Source: Mytilisepta virgata
Lineage: Eukaryota > Mollusca > Bivalvia > Mytilida > Mytilidae
DNA: 64,000 nucleotides
Assembly (NCBI GenBank): GCA_028015205.1
Contig: CM051516.1
Span: 52,890,230 to 52,954,229, forward strand
Direction of reading: 5' to 3'
Of this stretch, positions 1-12,500 are shown in pieces (the stretch's first letter is position 1; each line of letters begins with the position of its first letter). The translations under genes were made by a program, and so were the position numbers. The notes beneath the pieces are model-generated. The model was not told where the DNA came from, did no database searches, and saw only the letters and a list, made by a program, of their open reading frames with translations.

Positions 1-119
1 AGACCTATCATTTTTTGAAAGAAACCTTAAAAACATTTATTTTATGGCCTTTTTGCAATAATCACCCAATGAAAGTATCTTTTGTCATACCTGTTTTAAT
101 ACTAACTTTAAATTTTCAG

Positions 120-234
120 AAACTATGAAACAAAAAGCTTGTACCTCCACACTGAAGAGTTCAGAACAGTGGAAGTGTATTCAGCCAGATTATTACTACA
201 AAAACTCCTGTCTTCTCTATACAACACTTTCTAA
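120..234 (+). CDS. Probable last coding exon of an upstream gene (unrecognised)
   Basis: A good acceptor (pyrimidine-rich stretch ending TTTTCAG at 113-119) is followed by 37 open codons read from 121, ending in TAA at 232-234; base 120 would finish a codon split by a phase 2 intron. The peptide starts NYETKSLYLHTEEF and ends LLSSLYNTF, with a balanced soluble, helical-looking composition unlike the surrounding noncoding DNA. The rest of the gene would lie left of the window. I do not recognise the family. It could be a chance open stretch, since 37 codons is short, but the splice site, composition and following 3'-UTR-like AT-rich sequence agree. Confidence 0.4.
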
Positions 235-3111
235 ACAGATAGTATTTATACCTTGTCATAAGAGTCAAGTGCTTACTGCCAGCTAGTAGGCCAAAAGGTT
301 GTTGTGTGTTCTCAAATCTTTGAAAATTCAAATCAGTAAACAGGAACAATGTGTAGATATGATTTTTATTAGGTTGTATGCTTTGCATTTAATCCAGTTC
401 TGGGTATTAACAGTACTTTATTGGAGGTTTGATTTGACTCTATACGTCTTCACTACAGAGACTTGATAATTAAGATAGTATGTTTTTAAGAATAAAGATT
501 TTGCCCTGTCTTAATTCAGGCAAAATGTTATGAATATTTATACATGTAATTAAAAATCTCTGATGTATGCAAGCCACTGTCAAGGCTAGTAATTGTTAAA
601 TGACTGATAATGTTTCCATATATTTGATAACTCCATCAATTTTACATTCCCACCAATATTATCCTCTTTTGTTGCTTTCCTTATAAACATAGTGATATTC
701 CAACAAGTTTTTGTTGTGATGTGGCAGAAATAATGCAAACACTACCTGCATTGGTTTGGTTAAATTTACATGTAGTTTGTGATAGAGTGTATGTATTTTT
801 TTATGTATGTTTTTATATGAGTTTATCACATTTTTTATATTCTTTACATTTATTATTATCTATGTACCTTTAAATTTCTATGTGATTTTTTAATACACGT
901 CATTGGTTCATTTTTACAGGACCAATAATATCTGTTGTCCTAAGCATAATATTGTATATATTTTTGAGTTTTAGAAGTAAATTTTTTATTTTTATTTCCC
1001 AATCTGTCTTTAAGGCAGTAGTATTTTATGTAGATAGACATTTTCAGATTAAATTACTGTAGTGAAATAATACTAACCTTATATGTGATGTAATTTGACT
1101 TCAGTTAATATCTATTGAGATCTCAGTATACTTTGTTAGATACTTGATATGTATGTTAGTTTTGATGGATAAGGTTAGAGACAAATTTAAACTCAATAAA
1201 ATCCTCATCTTATTACGTGTTATTTAACAAAAGCACAAGACCATGAAATTCAGGAAGTTTACACTTAATCATGAAAATATGTGAATCTATGGTATTTTAT
1301 ATTTCAAATGTTTACTGTACTAACTAACTTCCACTGAGCGAAATTAATTTTTCAAGTTGCCAATATAGAGCATCAAAATTTTCTTTGTATCAGGTAATTA
1401 TTTTTTATGTGGCAGGCAGTAGAAATGACAGTAGGACATTTAAGTGATGTGTTTGTTTTGTTATGTAAATTTCATAATAAATTCTCTGATCCTGGCAGCC
1501 AGTTTAAATTGGTGTAGCCTAAGTAGGAGGCTAAGAGTAAATGGATAGAATCATCAACTTCATAAAGACACACATTACTACGATTAAAACCTCACTGTTG
1601 ATAAGATACCTTGTAGCAAACATTAGTACTTATGGCTACCTTCCCAAACCCCTCAGCTGCCAAAGCCCCTATTGAAATGTATTATTACTCTATTTTATTG
1701 AACAGACCAGGCAGAGTTAACCTTTTAATTTGTATAAAGCCAGTTGATTTTATTGTGTGTATGTTCAGCATGATACCGTTATAAACATTATTGAACTGCG
1801 TTAAATAGTGCTAGTGTTGTCAGATAGTTAGAGGAAAGACCAAGGTGTGTTATATGTGATAAAAAATTCAATTTCGATCTGATAGTTTCTGTTTTAAGTA
1901 TTTCTGTACTTTATATGTGAAAAATGTTATAAACATGACTGCTACATATGCTAGGTATGAATGGGTAATTGACTACATTTATAACTCAGCGAAATTGATT
2001 AGATTACCTGACACCCCTAATGAAATGGACTGTCCTGAATTTATTCGACCGATGTAAGCTCTGCCTGATCAGGTGAAAAAAATTGAGGAATATCTTACTT
2101 GAATATATTCGATATAAGAGGTGCATAAAGAATTGTTCAGTCAGTTCAAATGATTCAAATTTGTTGGTTTTCAGAAAGAATGATTTGTTGTGCTATTTTT
2201 TACTTTGTTGTGGTTATTCATGTGTACAATACAATAACTTTACTAAATATAAGACAACTATCGTGATAACTGTTAAGAGGCTGTTAAAACAGGTCTCTCC
2301 TGAAGAGATAAGTCTTCAGTTTGTTATTGATATGTAACTTTGAACCTCCATTGTCTTATCTTTCAGACAATAGTTCTCATAGGAACCTTTTCCTTTAACT
2401 GCAGAGGTCTCTGCTATACTTCATCAATCTGAAAAAAAAGAATCGAATATGTATATAATGTGAAAAGGTGAAAAATCGTACCAACGTTTGGTAAAAGTAA
2501 AATGCCTTTTTCTCAGCTGAATTAACATAGTAATTGATAATGTTTGAACAATAACTTTTTGCTAGTCTTGTTTGTCAGCATGATAGCCTTGGTAATGCTT
2601 TTTCAGAAGCTGTGGTACCTACAGTAAAGAGATTTCTGTCCTCTTTGTCTACCGGGACAGGGATGTTTCCAGTCCCTCCTGTTAAATATATTTAAGTTGC
2701 ACTTGTAACAATAACTGCATTGTATTGCTTCTGTCATTGTGGTCAGTTTCTGTTCATCCTATACAACCCCCATTGCTGTTGAAGATCGACCTTGTCACTT
2801 TCAACGGCAACCACAACCTTAATCCTTAAACTTGTTCATGCGTTACAAGATGAGTGAGTATATATTTTATGGTATGTGTAAAGAATTATTTGTCTAACAA
2901 ACGAACGTATTCGAATGTAATACACAATTGTGGGGTATTTAAAGTTAAATTAACCTGCAAATAAATACTGCTTCGTTATGCTATAAAAAATCTCAAATAT
3001 TAGCAATTTCACGGAAAAAAACTCAACATTTATCAAATTTATTTCGGCATTTTGTGATACGTTTTATTAAACCCGGTGATATTTCATATGCACTCTCCAG
3101 GTAAAGAGCCC
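235..3111. other. Noncoding AT-rich DNA (3' UTR and intergenic)
   Basis: Only short unconvincing open frames occur. The first part is probably the 3' UTR of the gene ending at 234. I see no splice-flanked exon, tandem repeat or transposon end. Confidence 0.4.
491..496 (+). terminator. Candidate poly(A) signal AATAAA
   Basis: AATAAA lies 257 bases after the stop of the putative last exon at 120-234. A second AATAAA occurs at 1195-1200. Either could end that transcript; the hexamer is common in AT-rich DNA, so this is weak. Confidence 0.25.
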
Positions 3112-3154
3112 TTTTTATACGACCGCAAAATTTTTGCGGTCGTATATTGGTATG

Positions 3155-3215
3155 ACGTTGGCGTCGTCGTCGTCGTCGTCTGCGTCGTCGTCCGTCGTCA
3201 GCGTCGTCGTCCGAA
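3155..3215. repeat. GTC/GTCC microsatellite
   Basis: An imperfect GTC run with CGTCCGTC interruptions near the 5' end of composite copy 1. A longer version is at 18327-18412 in copy 2. It produces false Arg/Asp- or Val-rich frames on either strand. Confidence 0.85.
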
Positions 3216-4755
3216 GACATTTGGTTTTCGCACTATAACTTTAGTATAAGTTAATAGAAATCTATGAAATTTAAACACAAGGTTTATGACCACAAAAGGA
3301 AGATTGATTTTGGGAGTTTTGGTCCCAACAGTTTAAGAATCGGGGGCCAAAAAGGGCCCAATAAGCATTTTTCTTGGTTTTCGCACAATAACTCTAGTAT
3401 AAGTAAATAGAAATCTATGAAATTTTAACACAAGGTTTATGACCACAAAAGGAAGGTTGGGATTGTTTTTGGGAGTTTTGGTCCCAACAGTTTAGGAATT
3501 AGGGGCTAAAAAAGGGCCCAAATAAGCATTTTTCTTGGTTTTTGCACAATAACTTTAATATAGGTAAATAGAAATCTATGAAATTTAAACACAAGTTTTA
3601 TGACCACAAAAGGAAGGTTAGGATTGATTTTTGGAGTTTTGGTCCCAACAGTTTAGGAATTAGGGGCCAAAAGGGTCCAAAATTAAACTTTGTTTGATTT
3701 CATCGAAAATTAAACTATTGGGGTTCTTTGATATGCCGAATCTAACCGTGCATTTAGATTCTTAATTTTTGGTTCCGTTTTCAAATTGGTCTACATTAAG
3801 GTCCAAAAAGTCCAAAATTAAACTTAGTTTGATTTTAACAAAAATTGAATTCTTTGGGTTTTTTGATATACTGAATCTAAACATGTACTTAGTTTTTTTT
3901 TTATTATGGGCCCAGTTTTCAAGTTGGTCCAAATCGGGGTCCAAAATAAAACTTTGTTTGATTTCATCGAAAATTGAACTAGTGGGGTTCTTTGATATGC
4001 CGAATCTAACCGTGCATTTAGATTCTTAATTTTTGGTCCCGTTTTCCAATTGGTCTACATTAAGGTCCAAAGGGTCCAAAATTAAACTTAGTTTGATTTT
4101 AACAAAAATTTAATTCTTTGGGTTTTTTGATATGCTGAATCTAAACATGTACTTAGTTTTTTATTATGGGCCCAGTTTTCAAGTTGGTCCAAATCGGGGT
4201 CCAAAATTAAACTTTGTTTGATTTCATCGAAAATTGAACTATTGGGGTTCTTTGATATGCCGAATCTAACCGTGCATTTAGATTCTTAATTTTTGGTCCC
4301 GTTTTCAAATTGTTCTACATTAAGGTCCAAAGGGTCCAAAATTAAACTTAGTTTGATTTTAACAAAAATTGAATTCTTGGGGTTCTTTGATATGCTGAAT
4401 CTAAACATGTACTTAGTTTTTTTATTATGGGCCCAGTTTTCAAATTGGTCCAAATCGGGGTCCAAAATTAAACTTTGTTTGATTTCATCGAAAATTGAAC
4501 TATTGGGGTTCTTTGATATGCCGAATCTAACCGTGCATTTAGATTCTTAATTTTTGGTCCCGTTTTCAAATTGTTCTACATTAAGGTCCAAAGGGTCCAA
4601 AATTAAACTTAGTTTGATTTTAACAAAAATTGAATTCTTGGGGTTCTTTGATATGCGGAATCTAAACATGTACTTAGTTTTTTTTTATTATGGGCCCAGT
4701 TTTCAAGTTGGTCCAAATCGGGGTCCAAAATTAAAGCTAAAAAAAGGGTAAATTA

Positions 4756-5480
4756 TTTTTTTTTGGGGGGGGGGGGAATTCTCCACAGCATATTGTATTG
4801 CACAAGAAGCAAAAAATTGAATATAAATTCAAATCATATGACCAATTCTAAGTTCTGTATTTCAGTTATTCTGTGTCAGAAACCTATTATGTGTCAAATA
4901 TTTGAAGAAATTTTCAATTGCACAGTATTGTGCAATAGCAAGAAATTGATATGTGTGCCCTGTTATCAAAACTTTATTATTAACAAATTCCATTGGAAAT
5001 TTGCCAATAACTCTAGTTTAATGAACTTCATTGGAAATTTGCCAATATAAAATGTGCTGATGAAGCTTTTTTGTTTATCTCATCTAAACTGCTTTTAAAT
5101 TATGTATATATAAAATTTGTCATCCATGACTATGATGTCATTTTCTATTTTAATATGTTATGGTGTATTTAAATGGGCTGTTATGGTTGCAAAGTATAAA
5201 GAAATGGGGGGGGGGGTGAAAACAAAATTAGGGGGGGGGGGGTAAATGAGAAATTGGGGAGGGGGTAATTTTTTTCTCATTTCATATTTCATAAATTAGA
5301 AAGAAAATTTCAATTTTTTTTTAGCAAAAAAAGGGGGGGGGGGGTTACAATAAATTTTATTGTTTTTTGTTTTTTTTTTGGGAGGGGGGATCAATGTGCA
5401 ACTTCATAGTGTATTGCACAAAAACTAAAAAAAGGGGTAAATTATTATTTTTTTTTTTGGGGGGGGTTGCAATTCTCCAC
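4756..5480. repeat. Block of long T/G homopolymer tracts
   Basis: Several runs of 8-13 G, most directly after runs of T (near 4765, 5206, 5231, 5332, 5381 and 5459), lie within composite copy 1. The equivalent block in copy 2 (about 19435-20130) has longer G runs. Such tracts can form G-quadruplexes and slip readily. Confidence 0.75.
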
Positions 5481-5952
5481 AGCATATTGTATTGCACAAG
5501 AAGCAAAAAATTGAATATAAATTCAAATCATATGACCAATTCTAGGTTCTTTGATTTCAGTTATTCTGTGTCAGAAACCTATTATGTGTCAAATATTTGA
5601 AGAAATTTTCAATTGCACAGTATTGCGCAATAGCAAGAAATCTTCAATTGCACAGTATTGCGCAATAGCAAGAAATTGATATGTGTGCCCAATTTTAAAT
5701 TTTAAATTGGTTATTTCTGATTTATATATAAAAACAAATAATACTGATATGGTTTGAATAGGTAAATTAAAAATTTTTAAGTTCTTAGACAACATTCATT
5801 GTGTGTCAGAAACCTATGCTGTGTCAAATATTTATTCACAATCCAAATTCAGTATTGTATCAAGCTTGAATGTTGTGTTCATAATTGCCCCAACTATTCA
5901 GGGTTCGACATCTGCGGTCGTATCTAGCTGCGCCCAGCGGAGCATTTTATTA

Positions 5953-7370
5953 ATGAATGCAACTAACAAGTTATTGTGCAAGGAAATATAAGGATATTTG
6001 CGACAATAAAACAAAGTCTGAATGAACACCAAGGACAATTGGGTAGGGGTGGATTAGGTGGGAGGCGTGGTTTGACCATCGAGCCGGAGCAATAGTTCAA
6101 CGTAAGGTGTAAAGAACTAAGTGATCCCTAAAAAGACGTGTCCAAATTCAATAACTAACCAAAATTTAACTTATCGTGAATAAACAATATTTCATGCTAC
6201 TTGTACCAGATGTTTATATTTAGGCAGTTCGGTTGAATTTCGTCACAATGTTTTATAAGGTGCATTAAGGATGTACACCTCTGAGGAGCCAAACATTTCT
6301 AGTATTAAACTTTTTTTCTTAACCTGATTTTTGGGTTTGTATGACTGTAAGAAAGTTATTTATGAAGAAAAAATCATATGGTGGTCACGGGACTTCTTTT
6401 TTTGCTACGGTCATTTGAAAGTACCCTATTTTAGATGATTTCCCCATTTTTCATCAATTTTTACCCATTTTGGGCTATTATCATGAAAAAATCACAGTTC
6501 CACAATTAAACTTTTTTTCATACTTTCCCTAAAGATGAAGTTGACCAATCTGAATAGATTTAACTTAAAAAAACTATAGGTACGTGTTAATATATGAAAG
6601 GTTTATAAATTTTGTTGTTTTTTCGTGTCAAAATGACCATGCAGTCAATTTAGTAAATTTGGGATTTTTCTCATTTTTTTAGAACAAAGGGCATAGAATT
6701 TCAACTTCTTTGTTATAAGTGATTGAAAAAATACATATTAAGAATTTTAAAAAGAAAATATTGATATGGGATGTACATTTTTTGGTAAAATCATTTCTTT
6801 GTACCCCTCACCCATTTTCTCAACATTTTGACTGTTGACACTGACCAGATTGGTTATAAATTTTAAAAATTTTATTACTCAAAAACCTAGGTACATAAAT
6901 TTTTCACAGAGTTTAGTTGGATTATATTTTTTGAATTCATTAATATTTTCTACTTGTATCACATGTTTTGGAAATAATTCCCGAACGAGATTTCAACGAG
7001 ACTGAAACATCATCAGAATACACCCTTAAAAGCTAATATGAGCATGTTAAACATTTGAGAAATTCCCGAAAACCCACTTGCAGTTTGAAAAACAGTGCTG
7101 TTGAACTCCTTTTGTGTTTTTCGAATTCCAATTATGGTTTTCTTTTTCACCCATGTTCCTCTCCATTTACATGATTAAATGTTAAAATTTAAAATTAAAA
7201 ATCTTTACAATGTTTGCGTTAGATTATATACAGTTTATGACCTACAATTACTTTATACCGTATACATTCATAACATTTGTTTTAAACGTAAGATAAGCCC
7301 GAGTTTATGGGATGCAGTAACTGCCTTATGTTCAGATATTTCTGTATATGAGCATACTTTTTTTTTATTA
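5953..7370. other. Intergenic DNA with a probable dispersed repeat
   Basis: About 6270-7000 starts GATGTACACCTCTGAGGAGC and has the smooth AT-rich, stop-filled look of an old dispersed repeat; I recall similar sequence from mussel DNA. No coding exon is seen. Confidence 0.3.
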
Positions 7371-8620
7371 TACTCTCGCCAACGAAGTGACGAAGGGATA
7401 TAGTAACGCTACCGTCCGTCCTTCCGTCCGTAAGACCCTTGTGGATACTCTAGACCCAACATCCTACAAGGGATCTTGACCAAACTTTTGACATACTTAC
7501 TCCTTATGAATATCTAGAACCATATTGATTTTCAAGGTCATAGGTCAAAGGTAAGGTCACAGTGGAATTTGTAAATTCTGTACACCCTTGTGAACACTAG
7601 AAGCAACATCCTTCAATGGATTTTGGCCAAACTTGGTAGATACTTAAATCCAACTAGCTACCCCTTAGGCACGGACCAGTTTATTACGATAATTTATCTA
7701 AAGATGTTCCTTCCAAAACGACTAAAAATATTGTCAAGTTTTAGTAATATCCAGATATGTCCAGTTAGTATATTTGTCCTGTGTATCACAACTGAAGAAA
7801 CCTTTCAAGTTATTGCAATTTATATAGGTATTTCCAGATTTATCAAAGCACGATTTGATTAGATATGATAATTTATCTTTAATAAGTTTGTGGGTAAAGG
7901 TGTAAAGGGTAGTAAGTCAAAACTGTTAATTGAATTAACAGAATCCTCTGTAGAATGAATTTTATCCAATACTTCTAGGGAACTTTCTTCTAATTAATAT
8001 TTTGATGCCATATGTTATAATGTAGGGACCATTCACTTTCATGAAGTGGTACAATTCCTCTATTTTGGTAGTGTATGCGAGTTCTTATTTATTTGGGTTA
8101 ACCTATGTTTTTTCATAAAGAAAATGTTATATTATATAAGGTTAATGTCTACAATATTCCTACTTGAACAATTATATGTAGAATTTTTAATGAAAAATCT
8201 GAGAAAAAAATATTTCAAATTTTACTTTTCTTAGGAAAAAATATATGCTTCGCTTGATCTGTGAAAAAATTAATATTTTCTCCAGACCTAAAATAAATAT
8301 ATTATCAAGCACAAAATCTCAGCCCCCCTGGTAATAAAATGGTCGGTGCCTTAGTCCTTAGGTATTGTAGAGCGTTATTGATTTTCAAGGTTAAAGGTCA
8401 AGGTCACAGGGTCATAATTGTTCGTAACATCCTTGTGACCACTCTAGAATCAACAGCCTTCAGTCGATTTTTACCTAACTTTATACAAAGTTAAAATTTA
8501 TCAAGATCTAAAAGCCGAAAGATTTTGATGGGAGGACCATGAGTTCAAGGACAAGGTACTGTAGGACTTTTTGATGTGACACATCTATGTAAATTTACCT
8601 GGTACGTGTATATTGTTTAT
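7370..8620. repeat. Tandem CGTCCGTCC-type dispersed repeat split by a MITE
   Basis: Degenerate ~160 bp units carry TTGATTTTCAAGGTCATAGG and 'aacatccttcaatggatttt' motifs at 7372-7660 and again at 8355-8620. The second block continues the first across a 0.69 kb insertion (7668-8353). The CCGTCCGTCCTTCCGTCC start is typical of an abundant bivalve repeat, from memory. Confidence 0.6.
7668..8353. mobile_element. MITE-like element with terminal inverted repeats
   Basis: The left end TTAGGCACGGACCAGTTTATT and the right end, which reads TAAGGCACCGACCATTTTATT on the other strand, form ~20 bp terminal inverted repeats. There is no transposase, only short chance frames. CCTTAGG next to each end may be a target duplication. 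A related, 5'-shortened copy is at 25340-25806. Insertion into an older tandem repeat fixes the order of events. Confidence 0.65.
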
Positions 8621-9476
8621 CCTTATATTAAGAAATGTTTTTTATTTTTTCTTTTTCAGATGAAAATTAAATGACATGAAAATATTTATACATGTAAAGA
8701 TTTCAGGGTCAATTGTTTTCACGTCGAGGGGATGCCAAGCTTCGCCTTGCCCTTTATATGTACTGATATGCTGATAATTTCTCGTTATGATACATTTATG
8801 CTTTGTGGTTTTAGTTCGATATGAAAGTTTCAGCATATAGCAATGTATGATCAAAATATTTCTCTAATTCTGTGCGCATTTATACATCATAGATTCCGAT
8901 CACCACAAGTTGGATAACTACGGATCGTGAAATTTTCCACCAACAAAACGTTCAAAAGCCCTGTCGTAGTTTTACATTGTCATTAGAGAAAAAGATTCTA
9001 AAACTCTTGACCCGTTAATTATGAAATTTATCCAATCTCGGTAACAAAATTTTCATTTTTTTTAAACTGCTGGGACAAGCCTCGCAGTTAAAAAATTAAA
9101 ATTTAATTATCTCGAGTTGATGAATTTCATAATCAACTGGTCATCGTTGTAGAATCTATATATCATCATATAATGAAAAATTGTCAGCATAAATGTCTGG
9201 ACTGAAGGCAGTTACGGGGTTCCATACTAGTCCTTCATTGGTAATTTCTTTAAATAGAACCTATTAATAAACATGATATCAATTCTTATCAAGGAAGTTA
9301 AAGGTTTTTAGAATTGCAAGAATTTGATACCATAAGCATGTTTTATGACCGTTTCAAATGAATGCCTTCATGAGTTATTGAAATTTGAACACTCCTTTTT
9401 CCTTTATACCATAAATACCTATATTAAAATAGTACATTTATACATACTTTATTTTGTAAATTATACTTGACAAGCA
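8620..9476. other. Upstream region of gene A
   Basis: AT-rich noncoding sequence precedes the first coding exon of gene A. I could not identify a convincing promoter element; the TTTATACCATAAATACC stretch near 9404 is only weakly TATA-like. Confidence 0.3.
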
Positions 9477-9549
9477 ATGACTATGTGCATACAATACTTC
9501 TTAATGCTGTTTGTTATTGGATTTTTAGCTAGACAGTGCAGAGCTGAAG
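9477..9549 (+). CDS. Gene A exon 1: signal peptide
   Basis: It starts at ATG 9477-9479 and encodes 24 residues, [20 protein letters not shown] then CRAE, with donor AAG|GTATTT in phase 1. The hydrophobic stretch followed by small and polar residues is a typical signal peptide, with cleavage probably near CRA/ED. The second ATG, two codons in, could also serve. Exon 1 of paralog gene B has the same role and phase. Confidence 0.8.
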
Positions 9550-12500
9550 GTATTTTTTTAATTACAAGCCCATGGATATGAAATTAATATTTCCAGAGAA
9601 CGAAAAAAAACAATCCTCGTAATTTCATAAACGATAATAAAGTTAATTACTGCTTTTCATTTTCTATGGAAATATTTTGATATTTTTTTACACGTGTTAT
9701 ACATTATCAGAATAACAAATAGCTGGACTGAAATGGACGAGTATTGTATTGCATTTCTGTTGATTTTTGCGGAATCTATTAGAATAGTAAATTGAAACTT
9801 TTCCCATTTTCCTTTAACGAATAATGCGAAGAAAACTGAAACGACAAAGACATCAGTGTGGTTAACCACCAAAAGGATTACAATAAGAATTGGCTGGGCC
9901 GTTGGACGTCAGAGCGCCATCCATATTTGAAATTGGGAAATATTGCAAACAAGGTTTATAATACTTTTCAAATTTCAAATTAATTTTCTACAAAGAAAAC
10001 CATTTTTTTACCAGGCAGACTTCAAGTAGACGTCATAAATTCGAAATCCTTAGACGTTACGCGCGATGTTCGTACACATTAGGGTAACGTTACGTCGTCC
10101 GTCACAAGCGACGTTTTTCAATGATGAAAGTTAAATATGTTCTGCTTTTACACATTTGCACGTATATATTAATAATAATAAAAACAAACAAACAAACAAA
10201 ATCGTACAAAATTTAATATACCTCAATGGAAATAACTTGGTTTCTCATTTTCGACGATCACCAATAACTTAAAACCATTTCATTAAGTTTTATCTCCTTT
10301 TATTTTTTTCTAAATTTAAAATTAAGTACATAAACAATTTCCATAAAAAATTTTAAAAAAAATAAAAAAAACCCAAAATAGATTTTGTTTTTAAATCTCA
10401 CACTCTCCCTCCTTATTTTTGAAATTTGTAAATAAAGTAACACACATTTCTACCAGCATAATTTTAATCATTTTTCAAAACAGTATAATTACACTAACAA
10501 TCACACAGCCTTTAACATGGTTTAATAAGATTAATTACAGATTAAGATAAATAATATATAAAAACTAAACTGGATAAAAACACTTAATTTTTATAGATTA
10601 AAAAAAATACTTAATTCATTTGATTTAATGTACAAAATGGTTTAGATGAAGCAGAGCATTCATTCAGCGAATAGAATAAACTTCAAAAATAACTCTAGAT
10701 GTGACACGGTATCTACAAATTAATGAAAAATAAAGTCCCAATACCATATGTATTCGAAAAAGAAACCAATAACAAGTATCATTGTCTGTTTTTTTTTTTT
10801 TTTTGCCTTTTATTTCTTACGATGAATTAAAACAAAGGGATTTTAAGAAACTTGTACGACGTCCGATTTAGACGTTATTTTAAAAAAATCGCCTCTGTGA
10901 CATTTTTGTCACTATTTTTGAGAGGCATATAATTTTCTTACTGTTCATGTTATGTTCATAAGTTTAGTTTTTAAATAAAGAAGACGAAAATAACATTTCA
11001 TAACTGGATTTAAAATGTGTTTAAACTAAACAAAGTTAACCCAGGAAAGAATATAAAAAGTTATTTGTCGCAGTGTTTTAAAAAAATCACAAGTGTGACA
11101 TTTGATTCACACAAAATGAAAGTGTCATGATTTTTCAATGATTGACTGAAAATATATGTCAATAGGAATTTTTTATCTGCTTGAAAATAACATTTGATAG
11201 ATAAATCGATTTTTAACCGAAGGCCCTAAATTTGTCTTTTTTCACACAAGATTTAGGATGAATGAATCGCAAAAAGTTGCATGGGACAGGAAAACTTTAT
11301 GAACTTAAATGGGCTTATCTATTTATGACGTCATCATAACGTCACAACAAGTTACGTCAGAAAATTTTGCCACTGTGGCAACAATGTGGCAAAAAGTTGG
11401 GGATATGCTCCCAAAAATAAAAATACAAGACCGACTTAAAGCTGAAATATTTTTCATAAATGTTACCTGGGACAGCAAACATTTTCCCGTAAATCTAAAT
11501 TTAAACGCGCGTAATATTTATGTTTAACAGTTTATTAAAATTTAAACAAGTAAAATTGGCTGTCCTATTTAAGATCTACAAGAAAATATATATATTGGCA
11601 TACATTTCTATATTTTCTTAAAATTCTGGACAGTTTTTATAGCAGAACACGTTGTATGTCTTCAAAGGCATGAACATCGCGCGTAACGTCTTAAAAATCA
11701 GGAGACACTGCTAAAGACTATAAAATTTTAAAGAAAGAGAGAGTAAAAACTGTATTAGCCGTAACACACAGATAATATCCGATTATATTCTTGACGGATT
11801 CGGCAAATTACTAAGTTATTTGGAATACCCACTCACTGTTCTGTTTAATGATATTCAATTTCTTTAAATATTCTGAATATGGGACTCTGCTTGTTCTTTC
11901 TACACACTTGGGTTCTGTACGTGTTTTTAAATTGGTAGCCCCGACTAAGTCTGTCCGTTTGGATAAATTCGTAAATTTTGATGTGTAAAAACTGAATTGG
12001 TTTTAAATAAAAACAGAGGAGCCTACCGCCTTTATATGACCAGTTCCCCCCCCCCGTTAATTCAGTTTCATTATAAAAGGTTCAACAAGTTTTGTTGAAA
12101 GGTAAACTTTTCACCGACGGCCATCCTTTTCAGGTAAATTTTTGCTTCGCATCACGGTGCGGAGCTATTAGTTTCAGTAGACATACACGCCATCTTGAAA
12201 TAATTACTGATCGCTGATTGGTTACTTTATGATGCGGCTGAGATACAGCAACAGCCATTGGTTTAAATGAGATAAAGAATTACAGACTTTACTCGTTCAG
12301 GATAAGTCATCAAAAGCCGGAAAATTTACTATGTGTATATCAGTTCCGATCAACTGTCATTACATGTTTTTTTAATATTCATATATTCTGAAATTCATTA
12401 TTGAAATCAATTATTAATACGTGTATATTTGCTTTGTTAATCTGCAATATACACGGTTTGTTTTGCTTAATTCTATACACTATAATCCTATGTTTACAAC

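Larger units (their letters stand above)
3112..5952 (+). repeat. Composite dispersed repeat, copy 1 (2.84 kb)
   Basis: The same element occurs in the same orientation at 18280-20576. Both start TTTTTATACGACCGCAAAA and end with GCGGTCGTATCTAGCTGCGC followed by CCAGCGGAGCATTTTATT; flanking DNA differs outside. In order it holds: a palindrome around TACGACCGCAAA; a GTC/GTCC microsatellite; three ~160 bp units (from about 3221, 3372 and 3535) containing GGTTTATGACCACAAAAGG; four ~262 bp units (near 3769, 4036, 4297 and 4557) against two in the other copy; a T/G homopolymer block; and a segment with repeated CACAGTATTGCGCAATAGC. No transposase is present, so it is non-autonomous. The inverted GCGGTCGTA motifs at both ends suggest terminal structures. 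The layout recalls bivalve pearl or Helitron-like elements, but I cannot assign it. Open frames inside are repeat artefacts. Confidence 0.85.

Noticed and set aside
3023..3220. Arg-rich reverse frame, and Val/Ser/Thr-rich frames at 18207-18491
   Set aside because: Translations of the GTC/GTCC microsatellite at the start of the composite repeat.
3769..4751. Repeated ~85-codon frames starting MVPFSN (also at 18974-19537)
   Set aside because: They follow the ~262 bp tandem units and appear in several copies with frame breaks at the G runs; repeat DNA, not a gene family.
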